In this document: positions 46,473-58,111 of the stretch, in pieces
How the letters are laid out: the number at the start of each line of letters is the position of its first letter
Numbering within the stretch: the first letter of the stretch is position 1
Origin: Myoxocephalus aenaeus
Lineage: Eukaryota; Chordata; Actinopteri; Perciformes; Cottidae
Assembly (NCBI GenBank): GCA_038501785.1
Contig: JBAMJR010000025.1
Span: forward strand, 957,001 to 1,021,000
Reading direction: 5' to 3'
DNA length: 64,000 bases
Notes under the pieces: model-generated
Seen by the model: the letters and a program-made list of their open reading frames with translations, nothing else
The model's database searches: none
What the model was told of the DNA's origin: nothing
Made by a program: the position numbers and the translations under genes

Positions 46473-47333
46473 GAACACCATACTAATACTGTGTTTGACC
46501 CCCTTTCGCCTTCAGAACTGCCTTAATTCTACGTGGCATTGATTCAACAAGGTGCTGAAAGCATTCTTTAGAAATGTTGGCCCATATTGATAGGATAGCA
46601 TCTTGCAGTTGATGGAGATTTGTGGGATGCACATCCAGGGCACGAAGCTCCCGTTCCACCACATCCCAAAGATGCTCTATTGGGTTGAGATCTGGTGACT
46701 GTGGGGGCCATTTTAGTACAGTGAACTCATTGTCATGTTCAAGAAACCAATTTGAAATGATTCGAGCTTTGTGACATGGTGCATTATCCTGCTGGAAGTA
46801 GCCATCAGAGGATGGGTACATGGGGGCCATAAAGGGATGGACATGGTCAGAAACAATGCTCAGGTAGGCCGTGGCATTTAAATGATGCCCAATTGGCACT
46901 AAGGGGCCTAAAGTGTGCCAAGAACACATCCCCCACACCATTACCCCACCACCAGCAGCCTGCACAGTCTCTCCTCTGACCTCTAGCATCAACAAGGCAT
47001 TTTCGCCCACAGGACTGCCGCATACTGGATGTTTTTCCCTTTTCACACCATTCTTTGTAAACCCTAGAAATGGTTGTGCGTGAAAATCCCAGTAACTGAG
47101 CAGATTGTGAAATACTCAGACCGGCCCGTCTGGCACCAACAACCATGCCACGCTCAAAATTGCTTAAATCACCTTTCTTTCCCATTCTGACATTCAGTTT
47201 GGAGTTCATGAGATTGTCTTGACCAGGACCACACCCCTAAATGCATTGAAGCAACTGCCATGTGATTGGTTGATTAGATAATTGCATTAATGAGAAATTG
47301 AACAGGTGTTCCTAATAATCCTTTAGGTGAGTG
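46451..47333 (-). mobile_element. Internally deleted copy of the Tc1-like element
   Basis: 883 bp with perfect 29-bp inverted repeats (46451-46479 and 47305-47333) starting CACTCACCTAAAGG. Apart from one internal deletion of roughly 340 bp, it is nearly identical to the intact element at 28933-30151. The deletion joins the sequence encoding GQRR to that encoding GGGVMVWG near 46965. TA flanks both sides. It could be moved by the intact enzyme but makes none of its own. Confidence 0.93.
46483..47209 (-). pseudogene. Deleted Tc1-like transposase
   Basis: Minus-strand reading begins at 47185 with MGKKGDLSNF (an in-frame upstream ATG is at 47209) and matches the intact enzyme through LVDARGQRR. 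The deletion then removes residues from about 73 to about 188, including the first catalytic aspartate, and shifts the frame. The C-terminal part, with QQDNAP and NPIEHLW, resumes in another frame and runs to the normal end GGQTQY. The two parts together still show few other changes, so the copy is young. Confidence 0.92.
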
Positions 47334-47461
47334 TATGTCAAAATAAGGAAATTGACAGGTGACTCGACCCTCCCTAACCTCACGGGATTCTGGACTTTGT
47401 TGACTCTAGAAGCTCAGTATCTCTTTAAAAAAACAAGCATTAAGTTTCACCAAGATGCAAC

Positions 47462-47463
<2 letters not shown>

Positions 47464-47511
<48 letters not shown>
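47464..47511. repeat. (AT)n microsatellite in the L1 3' region
   Basis: A perfect AT run of about 24 units. Confidence 0.95.
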
Positions 47512-47513
<2 letters not shown>

Positions 47514-47830
47514 AAACTAAGTTAGAGAAACCCTGTGAATAGAATTCTTGGAATATATATTTGTTTAACATATCTGTATGTTGGCTTGAATGTATGGTTG
47601 ACAAGATTGACTGATGATGCCTTTGAAGGTGTTGCATGGTTGTTTTGAGTGCTTTGTTTTCTTATTTTTACTTATTTACCTGCTTAATTTTTTATTTGTT
47701 TTATTTTTATGGCCCTACTTGGCCAGATGCATGGTTGGTTTCTTATATTCTTTCGTATTTTTTAAGGTTGTATGTCTTGTTAAATTGTAAAAATACCTAA
47801 ATAAAATATCAAGTATAAAAAATAAAAATA

Positions 47831-50573
47831 AATCCTGCCTTTTCAACTCTCCTCTTCAACACAGCTTCCTTTCTCCACTTGGCTGGTTCCCCAGTGGTCT
47901 CCTTGTCCAACACCTGTTGTAGACTGCATGTCTCCAAGTGGCAACCATTTCAACCAGAGACTGATTTGTATTGCATGTTAGATAAATACGTTTTGCTGCA
48001 AAAGAAGAAAATCTAAATAAATGCTGTTACCACCAATTGTACAACAATTATTAATTGCTGGTATTGTTTGACCAGAGAAGTTTCGATACTACTTGGGTTA
48101 TTTCGGTCGATACCTTAACCGAGTACTGAAACCCAGCCCAGTGTAGAATGCAATGGAAATGTTAAAGTGTCCACTAAACAGCGTAAACTCTACTTCCTGC
48201 AGCCATTACTTTCATTTCAAAGCAGCTGGACCATTTTGGTTCTTAACGCCTCGGCTCAGACACAAACTCCTGTCGCAGTGGTACAATGATGTACTCCAGT
48301 ATACTCCAGTATACCTTCTGTCTGTACGTCCCGGTATCCGTGTTTGTGTTTTCTCAAAGCATTGTGGATGTTTTTCTTTGGTTGCAGATAGACACAAACC
48401 AAGTAAAGCATGTCAGTCCAACACCTGGAATCTACTGCTGAATGTAAGGTGTGTAAGATATGCACACCCACCATAGCACTGCTCCTCCAAACGGTACGTT
48501 TAATCATAGCGGCCTGCTTCTCCACCATTTTCATCACTTCTTCCTTAACACAATAAAATGGGAATGTAATCAAACACATAAGCGGCGGCCCGATTGAAAT
48601 TCTCAGCAAAGCACACATTTTCATATATTCTTCCCCCGCTGCATTCTGATTATATACTTACTCAATAAGCGCTCCTCCAGCCGTCCTGCTGCCATTACCT
48701 GTTAAAGTGGCATCACCGGGGTTCGGATGCCTCCCTTCATTTTAACTTGTCATCAGTTATTGAATCACACTCCTGGACTGATGCAAAGTCACTGCTCACT
48801 TCACATAGTTCTTCACATCACTGCGGCAAAAGGGTTTCATTGTATTTACAGCGACAAAATACAAAAGGTTTGCAATGTCAAGGTCACAGATTGTTTACTT
48901 GCAACCGTTCCCAGCAGTAGAAAAACCTTGAAAACTATTTTTTTATGCAATCAAAACAGAAATCACATGACGGATTCAATTATTGTTATTATTAAAGTGC
49001 AAATGAAAACAAGGTCAATGTCAAGTTCATTAATAAGCACAAGTGTGATTTTGAGTCACTTGTACTTTCCTTTAGTGTTTCGATATCATGCTACTTTATA
49101 CCTGTAAATAAGTAGATTTCCAAAGGTAAACATTGTACTTTTTAACCCCACTAAATGTTTTTCACAGATAAACTTACTTTGAAGAATATACAAAAAAACA
49201 TACAAGCCTATGAAGTATAATGCCTCGTCAAAGATGAATCAGTGACCATTTTAAATTTGACTCCATAGAAAAACAAACCTAGTTGGGGCCCCATGTTATA
49301 AATCAGATGTGTATGATGTTACCGGCTCCACAAAATAGACTCTAAACTTATCACAAAGTGTAATTCTGCTCTTTGTTCAAGGAGGTAAAACCCATCAATA
49401 TTTGAGCAAGAATTCATTTGAATTTGCGGAACATACTTTTGTTGTTGTTGTTCTGCTTCTTCTCTACATCAATCATCTCATAACCCCTTATGCACCTTTG
49501 GAAGGGCCCAACACTCTATATAACGTTGATTAAACAAGCTCCATCTCTACCAGCTACATTAGTACTGGCAATGTTCTTGTAAAATTGAAAACATGAAACT
49601 TTCCATCTTTTTATTTGTGTAGTTTCTGAGTGTGATTGAGCTAGAACACATTCCTCCAGTCAGCAGTAGTGAGGATGGCATGTTTTAGTCGACCACTTTG
49701 ATCCAGACATATTGAGTAAGTATATTAATTCAATACCATAACAAATTCTGACAAATGTTCAGCCTTATACCAACGCGCATTATACCAACGCTACTGTGTT
49801 TTCAGTATAATATTCACACTGTCAGAGTTCAGAGAGCTTTTCTCTGGCTGCTATCATTTTTTCGGTCTGTTTAGGCTTCCCGTCTCCTCGCTCCCATCTC
49901 TGCAGTAAAGACATTGCATGAAGCTTTCGGTTCATGGAAGCAACACATTACGCATACCTTTTAAAGAACGGACACAACAGTGACAGCATTGACTGCACAT
50001 GTAGACATTCTTGTCACAAACAAAACCAGAGGTTGACCTTTATGTGACATACAAATCTAATACATCTTCTCTGGACATCCTCCATCTTCATACGTTACTA
50101 AATCAGAGCTGCCTCAGTCATCTGAACCGAATGGAGACGTGCTGATGTAATAGAAATGCTGAGCGGCCCCGCCCAGCCCCATCACAGCTCCTCCCGCTTG
50201 GTGATTCATCACCAGCTCATCTCACCCTAACCAACCCAGACACTGATTACGAGCACCCCTTCAAACAGAAAACGCCGGCCCTTCCAACCCTACAAAAGCG
50301 GTTCGCGATCACCCTCCTCTCCGGCGACCGTTAATATTTGATGGGATGCGTCACGCCGCCGTTGTTTCTGCTGATGTAAAAGCTCCACGGTTGTTTAGAT
50401 TAACCGAGAGGTGCGAGGGGGCTGATTAAGTTAGCTCGCGAGCTAACAGTGAGCTAGCGCAGACCTGCTTTCCATCGTGCCTCGGGTGGCCAGGTAGGGT
50501 GAGATACGCCGCGGGGCGGGGAGGACAGCAGGTCCAAGTGTTATACAGAGTCCATAGGGAAAGTCTGCAACTG
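47831..50573. other. Mostly unique sequence, no gene identified
   Basis: About 2.7 kb with no supported coding region. A short transposon end at 48050-48146 is listed separately. Confidence 0.45.
48050..48146. mobile_element. MITE end of the GGGCTGGGTATCG type (degenerate)
   Basis: The phrases GGTCGATACC and GTACTGAAACCCAGCCCAG read, on the minus strand, as CTGGGCTGGGTTTCAGTAC. This resembles the end of the repeat that starts at 56393 (AGGGCTGGGTATCG). It is a fragment with an approximate left limit. Confidence 0.4.
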
Positions 50574-50665
50574 CTTCTTCTTCTTCTTCTTCTTCTTCTT
50601 CTTCTTCTTCTTCTTCTTCTAGGTGCATACCGCCACCTAGTGTACCGGAGTGTGAGAGCCTATCT
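50574..50665 (-). mobile_element. LINE 3' tail with (GAA)n
   Basis: On the minus strand CACTAGGTGGCGGTATGCAC is followed by CTAGAAGAAG and a run of about 15 GAA units. The same arrangement is at 11038-11108 on the plus strand. Only the tail is present. Confidence 0.6.
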
Positions 50666-50778
50666 AGCTGGCTGTCACCATGTAATTTAACCGCTGCTCT
50701 ACCATAGAGAGAAACAGAGGTGTTGCACCAGCGCGCTGGCCAGAAGCGGAGGAACATATAAGACAGGAACTGTGCAAT

Positions 50779-50936
50779 GAGAAAATAAGCTAATAGTTAT
50801 AATAGTTATAATACATGTAGTGTATATGTGAAAAACATTTTTTATTTTTTTAAATGAAATAATAAAATAGCTATAATTTTGTGATTCTGTTTAGGCCAGC
50901 AGAGAAGGCTTAGCATGCCCTGACGGCCCACCACTG
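50779..50936 (-). mobile_element. hAT-type MITE end (CAGTGGTGGGCC start)
   Basis: The right edge ends CGGCCCACCACTG, so on the minus strand it starts CAGTGGTGGGCCGTCAGGGC and continues with GCTAAGCCTTCTCTGCTGGC. It matches the plus-strand copy at 10579-10697. The stretch GTGATTCTGTTTAGGCCAGC, absent from the 10.6-kb copy, is also present at 57310. Confidence 0.6.
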
Positions 50937-51254
50937 CCGGAGGCAGAGAGGCCGTTCTGACCAGGTGTGAGGATCCTTCGTTTCACAAACGACGACACCT
51001 TTATGTATTTTATTGGCTCTCATTGCTGTCAATCTAGTCTTGGTTTGCACCGCTCAATTATATTGGCATTAACAGTTCGAAGGAGGTGTCAACCACGAAA
51101 ATCGACCAATCCCTTGCAAGATATGGCCGTGCTAATTCATCAGCAGCCACCCAGGGGAAAAGAGGCCATTACGCACAGGATCAACTTCATTATCGTGGTG
51201 TTTGTTAGTGTTACAGTTGATTTCTGCAGTTTCTTGTTATTCGTCTTGTGAAAG

Positions 51255-51425
51255 ATGTCCAAACAACGACCCACACAATATTTCAAGCTGGAGCAAGTCC
51301 TGGACATGACGGACGAGGACGATGGGAACGGCATGGGTCTTCTAGATTCATCGTCAGAGGAAGAGGTTCTGGTGAACACGAAGGACACCAGTGACTCCGG
51401 TTACAGTCTACCATCACTGGAAAGG
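51255..51425 (+). pseudogene. piggyBac-like (PGBD) N-terminal exon
   Basis: From the ATG at 51255 the frame reads MSKQRPTQYFKLEQVLDMTD, followed by an acidic, serine-rich stretch with LLDSSSEEE, and ends at GAAAGGTATGG, a plausible donor. Acidic N-termini of this form precede the catalytic domain in piggyBac-like transposases, as in the family at 58485. A dispersed repeat begins within 15 bp of the donor, so it lies in what would be intron 1. Assignment rests on this composition and on the downstream piece at 52475-52717. Confidence 0.4.
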
Positions 51426-51436
51426 TATGGGTTCAA

Positions 51437-52090
51437 TTTTCAATTCAATTCAGTTTATTTTATATAGCCCAACATCACAAATACAAGTTTGCCTCGGAGG
51501 GCTTTACAATCTGTACACATAACATCCTGTCCCAGGACCTCACATCGGATCAGGAAAAACTCCACAAATAAAGATAGTAAAAACCCTTTCACAGGGAAAA
51601 AAGGGGAAGAAACCTTCAGGAGAGCAACAGAGGAGGATCCCTCTCCCCGGATGGACAGAAGCAATAGATGTCATGTGACCAGAATGAATAACGTAACGGA
51701 GTTACAGCACATTCAATGAATATGACAGAAATTATTCATATGAGTAGTAGGCATGATCCATGATCCAGATAACCACGGTCCATGAAGCAGAAGGAGGTAG
51801 AGAGGAGGGGGGGCATCAGCAGGGCCATGCTAGGAGGTAGGAGGCAGGAGACAGGAGGCAGGAGGTAGGAGACAGCAAGTACGAGACAGGAGACAGGAGG
51901 TAGGAGGCAGGAGACATGAGGCAGGAGACAGGAGGCAGGAGACAGGAGACAGGAGGCAGGAGGCAGGAGACAGGAGACATGAGGCAGGAGACAGGAGGTA
52001 GGAGATAGGAGGCATTAGACAGGAGGTAGGAGACATGAGGCAGGAGGTAGGAGACATGAGGTAGGAGGTAGGACAGCCACGATCCATGGC
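51437..52090. mobile_element. Dispersed repeat with internal minisatellite, copy II
   Basis: Starts with AATTCAATTCAGTTTATTTT and ATATAGCCCAACATCAC, then follows copy I (8812-9790) closely through CCTCACATCGGATCAGGAAA and GCAATAGATGTCATGTG. The array at 51833-52074 follows, and the copy ends ACAGCCACGATCCATGGC. It is in the same orientation as copy I. The array is shorter here (about 240 bp against 580 bp). Confidence 0.78.
51833..52074. repeat. 7-bp-based minisatellite in copy II
   Basis: GGAGGCA, GGAGACA, GGAGGTA and GGAGACAT variants, as in the larger array at 9179-9759. The minus-strand Leu-Pro-Ala-Ser-Cys frame is an artefact. Confidence 0.95.
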
Positions 52091-52474
52091 AGGGGGGTAC
52101 ATATATAAGACCACCTTGGTTGTCTTATACATGTAATGTTTATGGATGTATTTATTTATTGGTGGCATTTCTAAATTCTGGCTTAGATTTATTAGGGTAA
52201 TGGTGTGTGCGTGTTCTTTAATTGTTCCTCTGGATACTGTTTTCTCTGCAGACATGTCTTATACATTTATCGGTGTTGAATGTTCTATCCATCTATCTTT
52301 CTAAGGGTGAAATTCTGTCTGGCTGTGAGGAGGGGATGTGTTTGCCTGGGCTTGTCTGTCACCCATCAGTGCAGAGGAGAGTACCAAGTGTATTGCTTTT
52401 TTATGTTAACATGTATTTCAGAACCAGACCACTGAATGCATATATGTATTTCTCTTCCACATTTGGGTTTACAG

Positions 52475-52717
52475 TGATGAGGATGAGGACTAGAGGTGTG
52501 CATCTAACCGGCCACTCTCTGATTCACGCCGGCCGGGCCCCCGGGCCCCACATGTGACTTCACCACAGCTTGGTCTCCCATCAGCCTCTTCCAGGGCCGC
52601 AAGAGAAGCCTCAACAAACAGGTGAAGCAGCAGCGGGACGTCCAGAAAAAAGAGGAAGCAGATGCTCAGCCGGAGTCCAAGATGTCCAAGCCCACCCTGG
52701 ACTTCTCCAGGAATTAA
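52475..52717 (+). pseudogene. Possible second exon of the piggyBac-like relic
   Basis: A tract ending TTTACAG at 52474 precedes TGATGAGGATGAGGAC. In one frame (after a stop near the start) the sequence reads FTTAWSPISLFQ, comparable to the TPIELFKLFF piece that begins the catalytic domain in the other piggyBac derivatives here. It then passes directly into GRKRSLNKQVKQQRDVQKKE and ends at TLDFSRN with a stop. The catalytic domain is missing. The origin of the lysine-rich tail is unknown. Confidence 0.35.
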
Positions 52718-54910
52718 CAGGCTGACAGACTCTGCAAACTATAGGTTCTAAGTGCATTGAGGTGTTCAGGCTGTTGTTGGAGGTTGGCGGGAGAGGGGGA
52801 GGGAGTCTAACATACTTCACTGATCTATTCAGGTCAATTTCACTCTCCCTGCTGTAATAAACATATTTCATTTCTAATTCTGTGACAGACTGAGAGGCAT
52901 ATAAGAGCTCTCAAATGTAGCTGATACTTCAAGACTTTTCCCCCCAGTGGGAAATTTACCAAGCAAAAGATGAAATACAGACGCATTTAAGGCAAATTGG
53001 ATGCAATCACATCCAGATTGATGCAGTAAATATGAAGTACAGAGCGTTGTGTGACAAGTTTAAGCACTTTGTTAATTGAAATGAGGTTTTGTGACTTCTT
53101 TTTTACAATAACTTCTCAAATTCTTCTGATGCCATACATTTGTATTTTCATTAAAAATGAGACAATCAATGGGAAAACTTCAGTTGATACTTCTGGTTTA
53201 TCATTCCAGTGTCAACAGGAGTCCCCACACTGTGTTAACCTTCACATTAGGGCTTTCCCAGGTCTCAGGTCATCGATCTGTGCTCTGTAATGAGCCTGAA
53301 GCAGCCGATCACCCTCACTAAACTGTGCACTGCGTTGCTGATGTCTCTCTGAAGTTGTTCGGGACTCAGAGGATGTCTGGTTTCATATTGTGCTCGCTGC
53401 TCAGATCAGTCCGTTAGGACCGAATCTGTAACCCCGTCACACAACCGCAGCGGGTAATCTTTTCAAACCATCGACCCAGCGGCGCCTCGGATCAGGATTT
53501 CCCATCCAAATGTCAGGATATAAAATGGCCTGATAATCTCATAGTGTGTCCCCAGCCTCAGAGGAATAGATGAGATGGCCTGTGGGTCAGATAGACGCTC
53601 ATGTAACCAAGGATGCTGACAACCTGTCTGCAATATGTGCATTCATTTACAATGAAGAGGACGATGCTGCTCATGCATTCCTTTATTGCTTTTTATCAAA
53701 TGAAAACTGACACAGAGACCTCAAAGAGTGAAGATGTACAGGGGACAAATATAATAAACTAACAAGCACAGAAAACTTTATGTAAACTTGCCGACGTTGA
53801 AGCTTTTAGCAAACATATGTACCTTCTCGTATGAGGCACGCCCCTCAAGCACATCTACCCGAGAGCCGAGCAACCTGCCCAGGCACTGCACAAGTCCTTA
53901 AGTTACACAAGCTCACTTTACTTTGCTGCTCCACAAATACGGCTTTATCAAGCAGATGTAAAAAAAAACATGTTGTTCTACGTTGCTGCAATTTTAAAGA
54001 AAGTCAGAAAATGTAAAGCACACAAAGTAATGTGACTGTGATGGTCCGTGTCAGAACGAACATCTGTTTGTTTTTTTCAGTGTCCTTAACCATGAGAAGG
54101 TCTGGAAGGCGCCGATGGAAAGTGGAGCTTATCGCACACACAAGCTGGGCTCAAGCCCAACGAGTGGGACGATTAAGCTGAATCCTTAAATCATGAAAGA
54201 AAAAGAAAAAAGTCAAATTTAGTTGGAAGCTACGGGCTGTGTGGCGCTGCCAAAGCTTTGGATGTCCCTGTAATGGAACATAAACTTCCCAAAACCCCGT
54301 TGGGCTCGTAGGTTAGGTCACTATAAACAGCCTTGACATTAGCCTGCCACTAAGTCTGCTGGGAAAATAAAGATTAACGAGAATCTTCCCAGAGGAAAGG
54401 TATGATCTGAAATGTGACTTAAGAGGTGAAGGAAGTTAGTATTGGATTGAATTTAGTATTAGAGGAGTCGGGCCTAGCAGTAGCACGCTAACCCCAAAGA
54501 CAGCATTACTTCCTCTTCCAGGTCATTGTAAAGTCTTTCATGACTTTACAAAATCTATGAAATAGAAAAAAAAGAAACTGCTGTTTTGTTTTTTCCTTTG
54601 TGATTATTAAGCTTCCACACAAGTTTTGTTTTGTTTGCCCACTATTTACCATCCACATCACTCTGCTGTATGCTGGAGGGCAACTGAGCCAACAGACCAC
54701 AACGCTTACCTGCTGAAATGGTACGTTTCCACTGACTCATGGCCTGAGAGTCACTACCGCTTGTTAATCTGCAAAAAGAACCGGGGCAGAGGAGAGGCAG
54801 GGAAGGCTGAACGGGAATGGTCGGTAACGGGAAGGCAGTTGGAAGGTAATCGCTGGAGGTCTGGCAGGAAGGAAGAGAACGATCTGGAAGTGAGTGAGAG
54901 TGAAGCTGGG
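52718..54910. other. Unique sequence, no gene identified
   Basis: About 2.2 kb. An acceptor-like CCCCCCAG near 52947 precedes a 46-codon frame to about 53079 that I could not assign. Nothing else recognised. Confidence 0.45.
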
Positions 54911-55210
54911 GCTAATATACTAGAGGGAGGGGCTTATAGACCAGAGGGAAGAGTTTATATACCAGAGGGAGGGGCTTATATAACAGAGGGAGGAGTTTAT
55001 ACACCAGAGGGAGGGGCTTATATACCAGAGGAGGAGCTTATATACCAGAGGGAGGGGCTTGTGAACCAGAGGGAGGAGCTTATATACCAGAGGGAGGGGC
55101 TTATATGCCAGAGGGAGGAGCTTATACCAAAAGGAAGTTACTTACATACCAGAGGGCAGAGCTTATACAACAGAAGGAGGGGCTTATATACCAGATGAGG
55201 AGCTTATATG
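54911..55210. repeat. 21-22-bp minisatellite
   Basis: About 13 units of GGGCTTATATACCAGAGGGAG type, with GGAGTT and GGAGCT variants. The 190-codon plus-strand frame from 54626 enters this array and is not supported as a gene. Confidence 0.93.
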
Positions 55211-55713
55211 GGTTTGCAGGCGAGTGACACTTTTTGAGTTTGTTAAATAGCAGAAATGATAAATTTGGCCCCACAATCTGTGTGTGAACCCTCCTTCATC
55301 GTCTTGTATGAGATAAAACAATGTAACGCAAGTCAAGACCTCTTCCAACTGTTGATTCTTGATAACACACAGTGTTAATGTTCAATACAGAATATCATAT
55401 GTGTCACGGAGGCTTTGAGTGTTCTAACCCCGGCCCAGGGACCCGTTCACTCCAGCGTCAGAGAATCTGAGAGTTGGCTCTCGGCCCACAGGACCCGCTC
55501 ATTGGCTCCCGGAGCCTCGCCACACAATGGCTCCTTTCTCTTCCCGTCTTGTATCATTATCGCCATGTACTGGGAGAGATAATGATATACATCTATTCAA
55601 CCTGGGTGACATGAGAGTCTCTCTCTCTCTCCTCTTTCTTCTTACCTGCTATGTTTCTCTAACAATGACTTATAAATAGGGTGCTGCTTAGCATATCAAG
55701 AGGCACTGAGGAC
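55211..55713. other. Unique sequence, no gene seen
   Basis: A short TC-rich run lies at about 55618-55632. Nothing else recognised. Confidence 0.5.
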
Positions 55714-55740
55714 GAGAGAGAGAGAGAGAGAGAGAGAGAG
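55714..55740. repeat. (GA)n microsatellite
   Basis: A perfect run of about 13 units. Confidence 0.95.
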
Positions 55741-55791
55741 GAAGTAACTGAGAGATGAGGAGGAAGATATCAAAACGTGTTGGCAAGACGT

Positions 55792-55898
55792 GAAGAAGAA
55801 GAAGAAGAAGAAGAAGAAGAAGAAGAAGAAGAAGAAGAAGAAGAAGAAGAAGAAGAAGAAGAAGAAGAACAAGAACAAGAAGAACAAGAAGAAGAAGA
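55792..55898. repeat. (GAA)n microsatellite, about 35 units
   Basis: A long GAA run with GAACAA interruptions near its end. Purine-rich on the plus strand, so it could adopt triplex structures. No LINE tail motif is visible beside it, unlike the two short GAA tails at 11.1 and 50.6 kb. Confidence 0.95.
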
Positions 55899-56392
55899 GA
55901 GTTTATGAACTCGGGTATCTGTGGCTCTGTCACTCAGACACTGTGTGTTGATGGAGTGGTTAGCTGCATTGTGATTGGCTGACTCATCAGACAGGGCTGC
56001 TTTTAGCATCGATAAGCTACCAGGAGAGGCGACATGAGCATAAACACACACACACATTAAGCGAGAGCTACAAAGTCGGTGAGTCCTTCTCCTGTGTCGG
56101 GACCTTTTGCATGTCCGTTCCCAGGGGCCCATTGTCCCGTGATCCGCCCACGATTAGGTCACGTATCGTTCTTATGTGAAGCAACGTGACCACCAATTCG
56201 GTGGTTGCCTGGCAACAATAAAAGAAAAATGTCAAAACTATACTTTCATTAGTGAGCCCTTCACATCTATATATTTATGTATGGGTTGCAATCTGCACTT
56301 TAATGCCACCAAATCCTAAACACATGCTTTTATACATATGATTTGACATCAGCCATTATCATGCGGAAATAATAATTTCACATGTTTATAAC
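55899..56392. other. Unique sequence, no gene seen
   Basis: Nothing recognised. Confidence 0.5.
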
Positions 56393-56500
56393 TAGGGCTG
56401 GGTATCGTTTGGGTTTTTTTCCGATACCGGTGCTAAACCGAAACTTTTAAAACGATACCGGTGCCTAAACGGTGCCTAAACCGATTTTATTGCCAAGGCA
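56393..56500 (+). mobile_element. MITE end starting TAGGGCTGGGTATCG
   Basis: Starts TAGGGCTGGGTATCGTTTGG and continues with repeated GATACCGGTGC and CTAAACCG motifs. This is the start of a very common fish MITE, probably hAT-like. The other end was not located; a related end is at 48050-48146. Confidence 0.55.
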
Positions 56501-57097
56501 CATTTTATATATTCAGTGATTTAGAGCCAACAAGCTGTTTGACACTCATGATGCAGGCGCAGCCTCTCAGCTTCCTCTCAGCTTCCGGTCAGCATCCTGC
56601 ATGTCGGGCTCTGCGTCTCCCGCTGCTCCTCATGGAGTCTGCTGATGCATTTAAACAAAGAACGTCCTTCATAATGACCCGGACATGGTTTTATCATTCT
56701 TATGGAGTGCATGATGTTGCTACAGGTACTGCCTGTCTCCGTGGCTTCTCTGGCCAAACCCTTTGCATGAGAACACAGATATACAACAGTCAATATATGG
56801 ATGCAGCAAACTGGGGAACAAGAGTTTTGTTATTTTCCCAGATAGGGTTACTTAAGAAGTGGGCGGGAGTATTGATCCCAGTAAAGGGGATAACACTGCT
56901 CTACTTTGTTAATTTAAAGCATCTGTAAGCACCCAGACAGCCAGAGGGAGACCAGCAGGACTGTCCCAATGAAACAGGACGAGGCGTCTATGACACCCTG
57001 TTTCTCTATCTTCACACTTTCTTTATGCCATAATAAATAAATAAAGAGAAGCCGTGTCTAAATAGCCATCCACTTATAACTATTTGTTTATAATCAG
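56501..57097. other. Sequence following the MITE end, no gene
   Basis: May include the interior of that element (CTTCCGGTCAGC near 56580). The 155-codon frame at 56461-56928 has no recognisable motif. Confidence 0.4.
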
Positions 57098-57300
57098 TTA
57101 AAGGAACAGTTCATCATTTTGATAAGTGTACTTTTTTCTCCGGAACTTTATATTGAAATGACACTCTTCATGTAACGCAGACACTTCCAAAACTGACACT
57201 CGAGGGGAAACTAGGGACACCAAGCTTTGGCATTGGATGGAAATGTGCTGACCGGTTAGCTTAGCTTAGCATAATTAGTGAAAAAAGCTAAAAATTTAAA
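57098..57300 (+). repeat. Dispersed fish repeat (TTAAAGGAACAGTTC family)
   Basis: Begins GTTAAAGGAACAGTTCATCA and includes CCGGTTAGCTTAGCTTAGCA. These two phrases in this order are those of a widely dispersed fish repeat. A weaker relative is near 44470-44570. It is non-coding. Confidence 0.55.
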
Positions 57301-58107
57301 TTTAAACTTTGTGATTCTGTTTAGGCCAGCAGAGAAGGCTTTGAATAACGTTTGCTACGAGCGAATGCAAAACCATCAGCATTCGACTTCTCGGTGGTCT
57401 GAGAAGCCTACAAAGCCAAAAATTACAATTATTTTCGGTACGATGCAGCTACTCATAAAACAAATGTATTCTAAAAAAGTTAGATTGTGACCCTCCATCG
57501 GAGCTCAACGGGCCCTCGCTGAGACTGTGACCCTCCATCGGAGCTCACATGTGAATGACCCCTGTGTTCACGTGGGATACCACAGGGTCTGAGTCTCTGG
57601 CTGAGTCCACCGGGACCGAGGTGTGTCTGAGCCCAATTAACCTCTGTCTATGTCTTTGTGGATCTCGGTGGACGAGGGAGCTCCCATGCTGAGTACTGAG
57701 TACCCCGTGAAGACCCCGCAGACGGCTGATCCATCCTCAAGGGGGGCGTGTATTTACAGTGCTTTGATATTGCCAAGACACAAAGACATGACCTGTGGCA
57801 CAATTATTAAAGATAGACAAACTCATTCAGCCTTTCTATTGACCAGCTATGTTGAACCATACGCACATTGTCAGATTTTCACTTTTGTTTAATTTTGTTA
57901 GATATTATATAACACACCTTTATTTTTTCTGTTTTTTTTATTCGTTACCTACTTAAAAAACATAATTCAGTACTAAAAGCCTGTGTATTGTTTGCTAAAC
58001 ACTGCCGTGGAAATACCACACTCAATTATCAATCACCTGCCCCCAGAATGCACCAGTGCAAAACACCTGGAACCAATTCGATCACTTTTTTTGTTTTTGG
58101 AGGACAG
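57301..58107. other. Sequence with an hAT fragment and a 22-bp duplication
   Basis: At 57308-57340 is the phrase GTGATTCTGTTTAGGCCAGC shared with 50880-50920. TGTGACCCTCCATCGGAGCT is present twice, at about 57487 and 57525. No gene. Confidence 0.5.
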
Positions 58108-58111
58108 TTAA

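Larger units (their letters stand above)
46160..47830 (+). mobile_element. 5'-truncated L1 LINE with Tc1 inserted
   Basis: It starts with the last part of L1 ORF2 and, after the Tc1-like insertion at 46451-47333, continues into a 3' UTR with an (AT)n tract. It ends in an A-rich tail with AATAAAATATCAAG near 47800. The insertion is at a TA in ACCATA, and joining the flanks would continue the frame for a few codons to a stop. The 5' limit is approximate. Confidence 0.72.

Noticed and set aside
52947..53079. 46-codon frame after CCCCCCAG (WEIYQAKDEIQTHLRQIG)
   Set aside because: Has an acceptor-like tract, but no family resemblance and no partner exon could be found; too short to call.
54626..55198. 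190-codon plus-strand frame
   Set aside because: Its second half is the 21-bp array and the first half has no recognisable motif.
55792..55898. Poly-Lys/Glu or poly-Phe/Leu coding repeats
   Set aside because: A GAA microsatellite; frames on all strands are low-complexity artefacts.
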